In this document: positions 34,545-42,970 of the stretch, one piece after another
Layout of the letters: every line of letters starts with the position of its first letter
How positions within the stretch are numbered: the stretch's first letter is position 1
Assembly (NCBI GenBank): GCA_012798265.1
Contig: JAAZNM010000007.1
Coordinates: 124,001 to 188,000, forward strand
DNA from: Candidatus Roizmanbacteria bacterium
GTDB lineage: Bacteria > Patescibacteriota > Microgenomatia > UBA1406 > GWC2-37-13
Reading direction: 5' to 3'
DNA length: 64,000 nucleotides
The notes under the pieces: model-generated
What the model saw: the letters and a program-made list of their open reading frames with translations, nothing else
What the model was told of the DNA's origin: nothing
Databases searched by the model: none
Made by a program: the position numbers and the translations under genes

Positions 34545-35381
34545 ATGAAAATCGGTGCCCACCAATCGATAGCCGGAGGTTATTTTAGGGCCATCGAAAG
34601 AATCGTTGGCATCGGCGGCAACTGTTTGCAGATTTTTTCCTCTTCTCCCAGAAGCTGGCAGTCGGCAAATCCCAAACAGCAAGAAATCGACCGGTTTTTG
34701 TCAGAAAAAGAAAAATATCGCATCGATCCCGTGTATTTTCACGCGACTTATTTGATAAACCTGGCCGATGACGGGAAAATAGGCCTCATGTCAAAAAAAA
34801 CATTAATCAACGAGATGGCTCTTGCCGGTAAATTAAACATAAAAGGCAGCATAGTTCATCTGGGATCTTTTAAAAAAAACGATCGTCGGAAATATTATTC
34901 CGTTCTTATTAAGAATATCTCTGAAGTGCTTGAGGCGACTCCTTCCCGGACTTTTCTTATTGCCGAAAATTCCGGCAACCACAAAATCGGGGAGAACCTT
35001 AAGGAGATCTCTAATATAATCAAAGATGTCGCCTCAGACAGATTAAGAGTTTGTCTCGATTCCTGCCATCTTCATGCTGCCGGATACAATCTCGGAAAAA
35101 AAGATAAATTTGAGGCTTTATTGTCCGATTTTGATAAAAAAATAGGTCTGGAAAAACTTGAGGTCTGGCATATAAACGACAGCCGAGATGGATTTGCCTC
35201 TTTTCGCGACCGCCATGACAATATCGGTAAAGGATTTATTGATATTGAAGCTTTCAGACTTATCCTTAATCATCGTAAAACTCGCAATCATCCGTTTATC
35301 ATCGAAACCCCTGGATTTGACAATCAGGGACCTGATAAAAAAAATTTGGATATCCTGAAAGCTTTGAGATCATCTTCTTAA
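34545..35381 (+). CDS. nfo: Endonuclease IV (AP endonuclease)
   Basis: 278 residues, TIM barrel with three zinc ions. Cuts 5' to abasic sites in base excision repair. The N-terminus KIGAHQSIAGG and metal-ligand blocks HATYLINLA, VHLGSF, AENSGN, CLDSCHLHAAG, WHINDSRDGF, DRHDNIGKG and FIIETPG are all present. Followed after 23 bases by the CCA-type gene with its own promoter. Confidence 0.95.
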   Translation: MKIGAHQSIAGGYFRAIERIVGIGGNCLQIFSSSPRSWQSANPKQQEIDRFLSEKEKYRIDPVYFHATYLINLADDGKIGLMSKKTLINEMALAGKLNIKGSIVHLGSFKKNDRRKYYSVLIKNISEVLEATPSRTFLIAENSGNHKIGENLKEISNIIKDVASDRLRVCLDSCHLHAAGYNLGKKDKFEALLSDFDKKIGLEKLEVWHINDSRDGFASFRDRHDNIGKGFIDIEAFRLILNHRKTRNHPFIIETPGFDNQGPDKKNLDILKALRSSS

Positions 35382-35392
35382 TCCGGATAAGT

Positions 35393-35398
35393 TATAAT
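35393..35398 (+). promoter_or_regulatory. -10 box for the tRNA nucleotidyltransferase gene
   Basis: Perfect TATAAT followed by exactly six bases and the ATG at 35405; predicted start is the A of ATG. Confidence 0.6.
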
Positions 35399-35404
35399 TA
35401 GACC

Positions 35405-36745
35405 ATGATTGACTTACCCCAACATGTAAAAACATTCATGCGGCGTTTTGAAAAAAAAGGCTATCGGATTTATTTGGTGGGTGGAGCGGTAAGGAACGCC
35501 CTGCTTGGCAAAAAAGTTGACAACTGGGACTTCGCTACCGACGCCACCCCCGAGAAGATTCTTGAACTTTTTCCCGACGGTTATTGTAATAACCAGTTCG
35601 GAACAGTGGGCGTTTCCCAAAACATCGGAAAAGAAAAATACATTTTTGAAGTCACTCCCTTCAGAAAGGAGTCAGACTATCAAGACTTTCGCCACCCTAA
35701 AAAGATAGTTTGGGCAAAAACGGTGGAAGAAGACTTGGCTAGACGCGACCTTACCATCAATGCCATTGCCTATGACGGGAAAAAAATTATTGATCTTTTT
35801 GATGGACAGAATGACCTTAAAAACAAAGTCATCGCCTGCGTCGGTGATCCTGATAAAAGATTTTCCGAAGACGCCTTAAGGCTCATTAGGACGATACGTT
35901 TTGCTTCCCAACTCGGATTCATCATAGAAGAAAAAACCAGGTTATCCATTCAAAAAAACTGCCGACTGATAAAAAATATTTCCTGGGAAAGGATCAGAGA
36001 CGAGTTTTTGAAAATTCTCGCTTCTGATTATCCTTCGGAGGGAGTACTTTTTTTACACAATACCGGATTACTCTCTCAAATTTTACCGGAACTCGACGTC
36101 TGCTTTGTCATTCCGCAAAAAAGCCCTAAAAGGCATCATATATTCGACGTCGGCACCCATGCGATCATGTCATTAAAACACTGTCCGTCTAAAGATCCTA
36201 TTACCCGTTTTGCCACCTTAATCCACGACATCGGCAAGGTCAAAGCCTTCAACAAAGACCAAAAAACAGGATTGATCACTTTTTATAACCACGAAGTTAT
36301 CGGAACAAAACTCGCCGAAAAAATCGCCGATCGTTTCAGGTTATCCAATACTCATAAAGAAAAACTAGTTCGTCTCGTCAAATATCATCAATTTACGGTA
36401 TCTGAGATAATTACCGATAAGGCCGTTCGCCGGTTCATACGGGAGGTCGGCAAGGAATATATCCAAGATATGCTTGATTTGCGGGTCGGCGACCGCATCG
36501 GTTCAGGCGCCAAGCCTACTTCGTGGCGACTGGAGCTTTTCAAAAAACGGATCATCGAAGTCCAAAAAGAACCGTTCAAAATTACCGATCTGAAAATCAA
36601 CGGTCATGACGTTATGAAAAAACTAAATCTGCAACCAGGCCCGCAAATCGGAAAAATTCTTAAAGAAATTTTTGATCAGGTAATCGATGGAAAAATAAAA
36701 AATGAAAGACAAACTCTCTTAGAGAAAATTAATACGAATCTTTAA
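35405..36745 (+). CDS. cca: tRNA nucleotidyltransferase (CCA-adding/poly(A) polymerase family) with HD domain
   Basis: 446 residues. Class II nucleotidyltransferase head: VGGAVRNALLG, then D-N-W-D-F-A-T with the catalytic carboxylates, RRDLTINAIAYD, and the nucleotide-selecting E-D-x-L-R-L-I-R-T-I-R-F-A. An HD phosphohydrolase domain follows (THAIMSLKH ... ATLIHDIGK), as in bacterial CCA enzymes. Probably adds or repairs the tRNA 3' CCA end; poly(A) polymerase activity cannot be excluded. Its last four bases overlap the end of the convergent MBL gene. Confidence 0.9.
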   Translation: MIDLPQHVKTFMRRFEKKGYRIYLVGGAVRNALLGKKVDNWDFATDATPEKILELFPDGYCNNQFGTVGVSQNIGKEKYIFEVTPFRKESDYQDFRHPKKIVWAKTVEEDLARRDLTINAIAYDGKKIIDLFDGQNDLKNKVIACVGDPDKRFSEDALRLIRTIRFASQLGFIIEEKTRLSIQKNCRLIKNISWERIRDEFLKILASDYPSEGVLFLHNTGLLSQILPELDVCFVIPQKSPKRHHIFDVGTHAIMSLKHCPSKDPITRFATLIHDIGKVKAFNKDQKTGLITFYNHEVIGTKLAEKIADRFRLSNTHKEKLVRLVKYHQFTVSEIITDKAVRRFIREVGKEYIQDMLDLRVGDRIGSGAKPTSWRLELFKKRIIEVQKEPFKITDLKINGHDVMKKLNLQPGPQIGKILKEIFDQVIDGKIKNERQTLLEKINTNL

Positions 36746-37353
36746 AAAACCTTGTTTTTTTCATCTTTGATGATTGTGCTTTCTCCATGGCCTGGGTAAA
36801 CTAATGTCTTTTCCGGAAGCGATAAAATGTTTTTCAAAGAATGGTCAAGATCGTTTTTATTGCTGTAAGAAAAATCAAAGCGGCCAATACCTTTTTTAAA
36901 CAAAGTATCACCGGTAAAGATAGCGTTTTCTTTTTTAAAATATAGACAGCCACTTCCTGGAGTATGACCAGGAGACTGAAAAATATTAAATTCAAAATTT
37001 TGAATTGTCAATTTGCCCTTCTTTAAATATCTAATGTTTTTTGGGGAAAGTGCTTGAGGATCATAACCTAAAAAATATTTTGCAGTTTCGTTAACTCTCT
37101 TAACTAAAAACATATCTTCTTTAAAGATATAAAAAGGAGTATCGATGCTTGCTTGGATTTCGTAAGCAGCCATAATATGGTCAAAATGCCCATGAGTTGC
37201 AATAATCGCTTTTAATCTCAGTCTTTTTCTTATCAGCTGTTCCAATAGAAAATCGGCTTCATCACCCGGGTCGATTATCAAGCTATTTTCTCCGTCACTT
37301 AGCAAATAACAGTTGGTTTTCATCGCTCCCAGGGAATAAGTAAATATATTCAT
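36742..37353 (-). CDS. Metallo-beta-lactamase fold hydrolase (glyoxalase II-like)
   Basis: 203 residues. Zinc-binding motif THGHFDH (H-x-H-x-D-H), then SPGHTPGS, FTGDTLF and YPGHG, the standard order of glyoxalase II/MBL hydrolases. Substrate unknown. Start placed at the ATG that overlaps the stop of the upstream HAD gene; a start eight codons earlier is possible. By hand count this gene and the next are far more AT-rich (about 28-30% GC) than their neighbours. Confidence 0.88.
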   Translation of the reverse strand: MNIFTYSLGAMKTNCYLLSDGENSLIIDPGDEADFLLEQLIRKRLRLKAIIATHGHFDHIMAAYEIQASIDTPFYIFKEDMFLVKRVNETAKYFLGYDPQALSPKNIRYLKKGKLTIQNFEFNIFQSPGHTPGSGCLYFKKENAIFTGDTLFKKGIGRFDFSYSNKNDLDHSLKNILSLPEKTLVYPGHGESTIIKDEKNKVF

Positions 37354-37925
37354 ATGCTCAAAATTATTTCTTTCCAATTAAAGACTCGTTTGATTTTAGG
37401 ATGAAGGTTGTTTTTTTGATTCCAGGGAGAATCAACTAACAAAACTTTTATTCCATTGACAGCGCAATCTAATGCATACTCTAAGGCATCTTCTATCATC
37501 ACTCCAACTTTTTCCTCTTTACATATATCTGACTTCTTTTTTTTCTTCTCATGGCTTTGGGTTATTTGATTAGTATGAACAATTTTTGAAAATTGATTTG
37601 GAAAGTGCTTGTCCAACCAAGCTTTAGAATGATTTTCGACAAAATGAGGTCTTGATGTAATTAATATTAATGAATGATTCTTGCTTAAATAGCTTATTCC
37701 TTTTTTTGATTCTGGTAACGGTAAAACCTTATGGAAAAAAACTGAGTCATAAAACTTATGGACTCTCTTTATTACTTCTTTACTTGAGCACTGCCAAATT
37801 TTTGTCAGATCGTAAATTGAGTGATGGGTTATATTATAAGCAGTATTATATGTATGGTTATGAAAATCTATCAAATGGGGCGTAAGATTGGCAATTACTC
37901 CATCCATGTCTACCCCAATTTTCAT
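37350..37925 (-). CDS. HAD-family 5'-nucleotidase (NT5C-like)
   Basis: 191 residues. HAD motif I is GVDMDGVIA (nucleophile Asp 6 and Asp 8), motif II ITSRPH, motif III in the K-V-G-V-M-I-E-D-A region. Closest in type to 5'(3')-deoxyribonucleotidases, which dephosphorylate nucleoside monophosphates. The pair with the MBL gene is translationally coupled (stop/start overlap). Markedly AT-rich, possibly acquired. Confidence 0.82.
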   Translation of the reverse strand: MKIGVDMDGVIANLTPHLIDFHNHTYNTAYNITHHSIYDLTKIWQCSSKEVIKRVHKFYDSVFFHKVLPLPESKKGISYLSKNHSLILITSRPHFVENHSKAWLDKHFPNQFSKIVHTNQITQSHEKKKKKSDICKEEKVGVMIEDALEYALDCAVNGIKVLLVDSPWNQKNNLHPKIKRVFNWKEIILSI

Positions 37926-37933
37926 ATTTGATT

Positions 37934-37939
37934 ATTATA
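37934..37939 (-). promoter_or_regulatory. -10 box for the HAD-MBL pair
   Basis: TATAAT on the minus strand, eight bases before the ATG at 37925; predicted UTR two bases. Overlaps the very end of secF. Confidence 0.55.
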
Positions 37940-38812
37940 TCAGTTTTTCTTTTTTCTCATTTTTTCGATCCATACCAAAATTGGAGTGGCGACAAAAGGA
38001 GAAGAATATGTCCCGGTAATCGTTCCTATAAGAAGAGTGACAGCAAAAAAACGTATAGTTGATCCGCCAAGCAGAACCAAGGCAAGAAGCATAAAGATTA
38101 TCGTCATAGAATTATTCACCGAGCGAACCATCGTTTCCGTCAACGCTTTATTGGCAAAATAGTCTATCTCCGCTTTTCCCTCGGATCTAAAATACTCCCT
38201 GATCTTATCAAAGATTATGATTGTGTCATGGGTTGAAAAAGACATCGAGGTCAAAAGTGCCGTCACAAACATCGTATCCAGTTCGGCACCGAAAAAATGA
38301 GAGATAAGCGAATAACTGCCCATCACAACCAAAAAATCGTGAACCGTTGCCAGAACAGCCGACAGGGCATAGTAAAAACCCTTAAATGCCAAGCTTATGT
38401 AAATGATTATCGCCAAGATACCTAACGAGGCAGCTACGATAGTCTTATTTATCGCTTCCTGGCCGATAACTGGACCAACCGTGTCAAAACGCTGCGTTTT
38501 AACCTTCAGTTTGAGTTTGTTTTCCAGTTGACCACGCAACAAAAGTTCCTGTTTTTCGTCTATCGGTTTTGCTTTTATTGTTAATTGATTATCTTTTACC
38601 CGCCAACTGTTTACCTCAAGTTTACTGCTTTTAATAACAGATGCGATCTGTTGTTTATCCACTCCTCTATCCAATTCGTACTCTATGTCAGTTCCGCCGG
38701 TAAAATCGATTGAAGGCCGGAATCCCCATCTGTATATGGAAAACAAACCCGCGACAATAACTGTAAGCGATATTAAAAAATAAAGCCAGCGATATTTCAT
38801 AAAATTGACCAT
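37940..38812 (-). CDS. secF: Protein translocase subunit SecF
   Basis: 290 residues, six TM helices with a large first extracytoplasmic loop. The N-terminal F-R-P-S-I-D-F-T-G-G-T and the TM4 block S-T-H-D-T-I-I-I-F-D-K-I-R-E (family: S-x-x-D-T-V-V-x-F-D-R-x-R-E) identify SecF. Works with SecD to drive late steps of Sec export with the proton gradient. Three bases after secD. Confidence 0.95.
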   Translation of the reverse strand: MVNFMKYRWLYFLISLTVIVAGLFSIYRWGFRPSIDFTGGTDIEYELDRGVDKQQIASVIKSSKLEVNSWRVKDNQLTIKAKPIDEKQELLLRGQLENKLKLKVKTQRFDTVGPVIGQEAINKTIVAASLGILAIIIYISLAFKGFYYALSAVLATVHDFLVVMGSYSLISHFFGAELDTMFVTALLTSMSFSTHDTIIIFDKIREYFRSEGKAEIDYFANKALTETMVRSVNNSMTIIFMLLALVLLGGSTIRFFAVTLLIGTITGTYSSPFVATPILVWIEKMRKKKN

Positions 38813-38814
38813 AG

Positions 38815-40161
38815 TTATTTTTTATATAGAATGTCTATCAATCTCCTGGTTATAACAATACCGGTAAACAAACTCGTGGCAACTCCGATTGCCCAGGTTA
38901 AGGCAAATCCGCGGACCATACCGAATTGAGGCAAAAACTCCCAGTTCAAAGGGTTGAAAAGAATGAAGGCAACTATCAGGGCCGTTATGTTGGTATCTTT
39001 GATCGCATCCATAGCCCGGCCAAAACCGAGTTTAATAGCTATGTTAAACTCCTTGCCTTTTCTCAGTTCTTCCTTAATCCGTTCAAAAATAAGGATATTG
39101 GAATCGACGGCCATACCTATCGAAAGAATGAATCCGGCTACACCGGGAAGGGTCATAACCACCGGTATTATCCTGAATATAGCCAAAGAGATCAGTCCGT
39201 ATATTACCAAAGCCATCGAAGCTATCGCTCCCAGTTTCCCATAATAGATAATCATAAAAAAAAGAACCATCATCAATCCGATAACTCCCGCATAAACGCT
39301 TTTCCTTACCTCCAGACTACCTAAAGTCGGACCGACGTTCCTCTGTTCAACCAACTTGATTGACAAAGGTAAAGCTCCCGAGTTAATCGACACCGAAAGT
39401 TTTTTGGCTTCGTCTACAGAAAAATTACCACTGATCACCGCTTCTCCGTCGTTAATAATCTGTTGTACCGTCGGGGCCGACACGATAAAGTTGTCTATAT
39501 ATATCGCCACCGGTTTATTGATGTTGCGTTCGGTGACTTTGGAAAATATGCTAGCTCCTTCCTCGGTAAACTTCAGAGCCACTTGAGGTTTACCAGTTTG
39601 GGAATCAAAGGTAACTGTTGACTTTTTCACGTGTTTTCCTGTTAAACCGGTATCCTTAGTCAGTCTGTAGTAGATCGGAGTGGCCGTCGCTTCTTTATTG
39701 TCTGCCGGAGACTCTTCTTTGAAGGTCAGTTGAGCTGTCTGTCCGATCAGATTAACAGCGCTTACGACATTGTCTATACCGGGAAGATCGACTATTATCC
39801 TGTATTTGTTACCGCTTTTTAACGTCTGGACTATCGGCTCGGAAACGCCGAAAAAGTTGACCCTTTTCTCGATAACGTCTCTGACCGAGTTAAGGGCATC
39901 CTGCAGATCTTCGGACTTTACCTTGGAAGTATCGGTCTCAAAAACAAGATGACTGCCTCCTTTTAGGTCCAAACCTAGCTTTGTTTGAAACTTTTTTTGG
40001 ATCTTTAAACCTAAAAAACTGCTGTCAATTGATAAAGGGTTGATGGTAAAACTTACCTTGTTTTTGCCCAGCTTAAAATTTATCGGAAGATTTTCTGGAA
40101 GATCTATCCAAATTATCAAAAAAAGGGCCAGTCCGACTAAAACCGTTGATATTTTTTTCAT
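38815..40161 (-). CDS. secD: Protein translocase subunit SecD
   Basis: 448 residues. N-terminal TM helix, periplasmic P1 domain starting LGLDLKGGSHLVFE, then a C-terminal six-helix RND-type bundle with GMAVDSNILIFERIKEEL and the conserved DTNITALI. Separate from SecF, not fused. Start overlaps the upstream regulator's stop by four bases. Confidence 0.96.
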   Translation of the reverse strand: MKKISTVLVGLALFLIIWIDLPENLPINFKLGKNKVSFTINPLSIDSSFLGLKIQKKFQTKLGLDLKGGSHLVFETDTSKVKSEDLQDALNSVRDVIEKRVNFFGVSEPIVQTLKSGNKYRIIVDLPGIDNVVSAVNLIGQTAQLTFKEESPADNKEATATPIYYRLTKDTGLTGKHVKKSTVTFDSQTGKPQVALKFTEEGASIFSKVTERNINKPVAIYIDNFIVSAPTVQQIINDGEAVISGNFSVDEAKKLSVSINSGALPLSIKLVEQRNVGPTLGSLEVRKSVYAGVIGLMMVLFFMIIYYGKLGAIASMALVIYGLISLAIFRIIPVVMTLPGVAGFILSIGMAVDSNILIFERIKEELRKGKEFNIAIKLGFGRAMDAIKDTNITALIVAFILFNPLNWEFLPQFGMVRGFALTWAIGVATSLFTGIVITRRLIDILYKK

Positions 40162-40733
40162 TTTAAAAGTTCTTCTTCAACTCCCACTAACATTATTTTT
40201 GGCTGTTTTAAAAAACGCCAGATAAAAGGATCGTTGTTTTTCTTTCTAAAAATAAACTCCTCTTCTGTCATTGCCGTATAGTTTATCTCGCGACCGAAGT
40301 TTTTTTCAACTTCATTTATTATGGCAGTAATCTCGGGTATGACTATGGTTCCTACGAACAAAAGATAGATTTCATCTTCTTTGATTGAAATTTTTTTGGC
40401 GTATTTGGTGGACAGGGCTATATATTTAATCTTACCGATTTTAGGTAAGTTGCTATAGATCATGGCCGGTAATTGGCCTGTTTTGGTAAAAATCCGCAGA
40501 AATTCGTCATAAAAACGATAGTTCTTGTTTATGTTATAAAATACCTTATTCAGCCTTCTTTCTTTGGTTAAGACTTTCTCTTCGTTCAAAATGTCCAACT
40601 CTCTTTTGACGGCATTCACCTCTTCATCGATCAATCTGACTACTTTCCTTAAATAATAATTCTCATCAATATGAGTAAAAAATAGCTCCAAAATTTTCCT
40701 TCTTGTTTTCGAAGGGATAATATGTTCAAACAT
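40158..40733 (-). CDS. Winged-helix regulator with nucleotidyltransferase-like C-terminal domain
   Basis: 191 residues. N-terminal winged HTH (about 1-75: P-S-K-T-R-R-K-I-L-E-L-F-F ... AVKRELDILNEEKVL). The C-terminal half (about 90-190) has alternating hydrophobic strands (IKYIALST, EIYLLFVGTIV) like the minimal nucleotidyltransferase domain found next to such HTH domains, but no clear G-S...DxD is seen. Probably a DNA-binding regulator; target unknown. Sits just upstream of secD in one operon. Confidence 0.65.
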   Translation of the reverse strand: MFEHIIPSKTRRKILELFFTHIDENYYLRKVVRLIDEEVNAVKRELDILNEEKVLTKERRLNKVFYNINKNYRFYDEFLRIFTKTGQLPAMIYSNLPKIGKIKYIALSTKYAKKISIKEDEIYLLFVGTIVIPEITAIINEVEKNFGREINYTAMTEEEFIFRKKNNDPFIWRFLKQPKIMLVGVEEELLK

Positions 40734-40739
40734 AAAAAA

Positions 40740-41918
40740 TCAATAATTGACCTTGTTGCCCTCGGGCAAGATCTCAAAAAAAATCTGACCCCTGACGAAA
40801 GAAATTTCCTGGTCTTTATTATCGTAAAACTTCATCCGCGTTTCTTCGTCTTTTTTGCTCCAGCTTATTTCCGTTGCTTGACCGTTTTGGAAAAGGATTC
40901 CTTCTCCTTGACCGGTTAACTTATACAGGATATGTCCTCCTTCATAACCGTCATTGGCCGGTGATTCCTTGGCAAATAAGACAACGATGTTTTTTGCCGA
41001 AAGGGGTTTGCCGGTATTTTTGTCAAGATGGGGAGACCCACCGTTATTACGCTTGTAGGAATTGGTGGTTTTGTCGTATAACCATTCAACTGCGTAATCG
41101 CTGGCAAAACTGTTCCAAAAACCAAAACTGATTTTCCCCACGTTGCCGATCTCGTTTACTTTTCCGTCGTCCTTAAACTTCCAGGAAACAAAATTTTTAT
41201 CCCAAGAGACTCCTTTATCGTCGACATTGGTCAAATTTCTTTTTGATGACGCATACTGCCATAATTTTGTCGTCGACGAATAAACCGTATGCTCGGTGAC
41301 TCTTCCCGGCAACCTTTCGTAATCCCGCCAATAATAGGGAAAAGGCACTGAAAATTGATTCATGTCGTTATAAAGACTCCATTCAATATCCTCTATTTCG
41401 CCGAGAGCGTTAGCCGGTCCCGGAGTATTGGCTCCGCCGACATGGGCGTAAAGAGGATTACTGCCGTATTCCTGGAGAAGTTTGACAAAATATATCCTTG
41501 CCGAACGTACCGGACCGATATAAGCGGCGTCTTTACAATAAAAAATCGACAGAAACCTAGTAATGCCTCCTTCGGCTACTGCCTCATAAATGATATCGGC
41601 CGAAGAAAGTCCCGACTGCGGTCTCGCCTCTTTGTGGTTTTCTATCATAACCCCAAGCGGCCGTCTTTTTTCCCATTTTGTTTTTTGGGTTTTACTAAGC
41701 ATCTCGCCGTTCAAGGGGCAGACCTCTGTTTTCGGTTCGTTATCGACGGTAGTAGTCTCCTGACTTGCTGTACCGTTACCTTTCGGAGCCGAATAGTTGC
41801 TTACGATCGATGATTTAATACCAAAGGCTTTCCCTCCGGAAAAAAAGGCATAAGAAAAATAAACGGAAACAAAAAATAAAATCGCAATAACCGGATAACC
41901 CAATTTTTTGCCGACCAT
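40740..41918 (-). CDS. DUF3048 domain lipoprotein/membrane-anchored protein (YerB-like)
   Basis: 392 residues. One N-terminal TM anchor (about 8-28) then a Thr/Ser-rich linker. The DUF3048 core is recognisable: RPLGVMIENHKEARPQSGLSSADIIYEA, then ARIYF, then LYAHVGG, and in the second half SYKRNNGGSPHLDKNTG. Secreted but tethered; function unknown, and related Bacillus YerB is an extracytoplasmic lipoprotein. Part of the DUF4446-to-secF operon. Confidence 0.88.
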   Translation of the reverse strand: MVGKKLGYPVIAILFFVSVYFSYAFFSGGKAFGIKSSIVSNYSAPKGNGTASQETTTVDNEPKTEVCPLNGEMLSKTQKTKWEKRRPLGVMIENHKEARPQSGLSSADIIYEAVAEGGITRFLSIFYCKDAAYIGPVRSARIYFVKLLQEYGSNPLYAHVGGANTPGPANALGEIEDIEWSLYNDMNQFSVPFPYYWRDYERLPGRVTEHTVYSSTTKLWQYASSKRNLTNVDDKGVSWDKNFVSWKFKDDGKVNEIGNVGKISFGFWNSFASDYAVEWLYDKTTNSYKRNNGGSPHLDKNTGKPLSAKNIVVLFAKESPANDGYEGGHILYKLTGQGEGILFQNGQATEISWSKKDEETRMKFYDNKDQEISFVRGQIFFEILPEGNKVNY

Positions 41919-41958
41919 AAAAATATGTTTGAAAATTAATAATTAATAAAAATTAAGC

Positions 41959-42402
41959 CTAGTTGCTTTTTTCGATCGCTTTTTTTTCTTCTTCGGAAAG
42001 TTCGTATTCAGATCCTTTGCCGTTCTTTACTTTTTTCCCGTATACCCGTAAACCGTCTCTTGTGTAAATAAAGTTTAATACTAAACCGTTCTTCTGATAA
42101 TCCAGCAAGGCGATAACAAAACTTTGGTCCCCTCCGCTCCTTTCAAACGGATTGAACCTGACCAAACCAACCCTACTGAAATAAAACTCTTTTTCTTTGT
42201 CTAAAATGTTGAGTCTTTTGTTTATCTGGCCAATCTCGCTTATCAAACCGCGATCATGTTCGAGAAGTTTTTCCAACATTCCGTCAAGCTTTTCTCTTTT
42301 TGTCCCGGAAACCAGATTTTGGTAATGGTTTCGGGTCCTATACAAAATCCATGACAAAAAAACCAACCATATGCCAATAAACAAAAAAAAATACGAACTC
42401 AT
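41959..42402 (-). CDS. DUF4446 family membrane protein
   Basis: 147 residues. One N-terminal TM helix (about 3-20), a coiled-coil region (about 35-75) and a conserved C-terminal domain (VGLVRFNPFERSGGDQSFVIALLD, RDGLRVYGK), which matches DUF4446. Function unknown. First gene of the minus-strand operon toward secD-secF. Confidence 0.88.
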   Translation of the reverse strand: MSSYFFLFIGIWLVFLSWILYRTRNHYQNLVSGTKREKLDGMLEKLLEHDRGLISEIGQINKRLNILDKEKEFYFSRVGLVRFNPFERSGGDQSFVIALLDYQKNGLVLNFIYTRDGLRVYGKKVKNGKGSEYELSEEEKKAIEKSN

Positions 42403-42411
42403 TTGGTTATC

Positions 42412-42440
42412 ATTTTAACGACTTTACAAATGACTGTCAA
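42412..42440 (-). promoter_or_regulatory. Promoter for the DUF4446-secDF operon
   Basis: Minus strand perfect TTGACA (42435-42440), 17-base spacer, TAAAAT (42412-42417), nine bases to the ATG at 42402. UTR about three bases. Abuts the divergent -10 box at 42441-42446. Confidence 0.75.
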
Positions 42441-42446
42441 TATGAT
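42441..42446 (+). promoter_or_regulatory. -10 box for the 42458 gene
   Basis: TATGAT directly beside the divergent -35 box at 42435-42440; predicted UTR about five bases to the ATG at 42458. Confidence 0.45.
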
Positions 42447-42457
42447 AAGAATTATCT

Positions 42458-42751
42458 ATGCCAAAAAAGACCAAGAAACAAAAAATAATCTCCCAATACC
42501 GGAAAAAGTTAAAAATGATACAGCAAACCAATCAAGTACCTACTCCCGCAATCGTTCTCAATACACCTCCAAACGACATCGAACATCCTATAACAAAAGA
42601 GCAACCCCAAGCCCTGTCTAAAGAAGACGCTTCTTTGGTTTTTTTCTTTAAATCCGACTTGAAAAAAAGTCTTGCCCTGATCTTTTTCATGATTGCGCTT
42701 GAATTTTTCCTTTATTTTGCTACGATTAAAAATTATTTAAAACTATTTTAA
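42458..42751 (+). CDS. Small single-pass membrane protein, unknown
   Basis: 97 residues: a lysine-rich N-terminus (MPKKTKKQKIISQYRKKLK), a polar middle and a C-terminal TM helix (about 73-92, A-L-I-F-F-M-I-A-L-E-F-F-L-Y-F). The positive N-terminus suggests an inside location. No family recognised. It precedes the DUF5679 mini-protein by 24 bases. Confidence 0.6.
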   Translation: MPKKTKKQKIISQYRKKLKMIQQTNQVPTPAIVLNTPPNDIEHPITKEQPQALSKEDASLVFFFKSDLKKSLALIFFMIALEFFLYFATIKNYLKLF

Positions 42752-42754
42752 CCT

Positions 42755-42766
42755 GAAGGGGGTGAT
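42755..42766 (+). promoter_or_regulatory. Strong Shine-Dalgarno sequence before the mini zinc-ribbon gene
   Basis: GAAGGGGGTGAT is one base off the perfect complement of the 16S tail (AAGGAGGTGAT). It ends nine bases before the ATG at 42776 and sets this start. Exceptional here, since nearly all other starts in the window lack any such site. Confidence 0.7.
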
Positions 42767-42775
42767 AAACAGATT

Positions 42776-42919
42776 ATGGCATCAATGTATTGCGTAAAAT
42801 GTCGGGCAAAAAAAGAAGTGGCTAATCCTGAAAAAGTCACTATGAAAAATGGCAAGCCAGCTATGAAAGGTAAATGCCCCGATTGCGGAACCGGAATGTA
42901 TAAAATAGGAGCGGCATAA
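42776..42919 (+). CDS. Mini zinc-ribbon protein, DUF5679-type
   Basis: 47 residues. Two Cys pairs, C-V-K-C at residues 6-9 and C-P-D-C at 34-37, form a zinc ribbon; between them is K-N-G-K-P-A-M-K-G-K, and the end is G-x-G-M-Y-K-I-G, as in DUF5679 proteins. Function unknown, perhaps nucleic acid or ribosome binding. It has a near-perfect ribosome binding site and is followed by a strong terminator, suggesting high expression. Confidence 0.85.
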   Translation: MASMYCVKCRAKKEVANPEKVTMKNGKPAMKGKCPDCGTGMYKIGAA

Positions 42920-42937
42920 AACTTATTTAAAAATAAG

Positions 42938-42970
42938 CCATTCCCAAAGAAATTTGGGAGTGGTTTTTTT
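42938..42970 (+). terminator. Intrinsic terminator after the mini zinc-ribbon gene
   Basis: Eleven-base-pair stem (CCATTCCCAAA / TTTGGGAGTGG, one G-T pair), GAAA tetraloop, then seven T. The best terminator in the window. It lies right at the stop of the convergent thpR gene and has a weaker U-rich run on the other strand, so it may work both ways. Confidence 0.9.
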
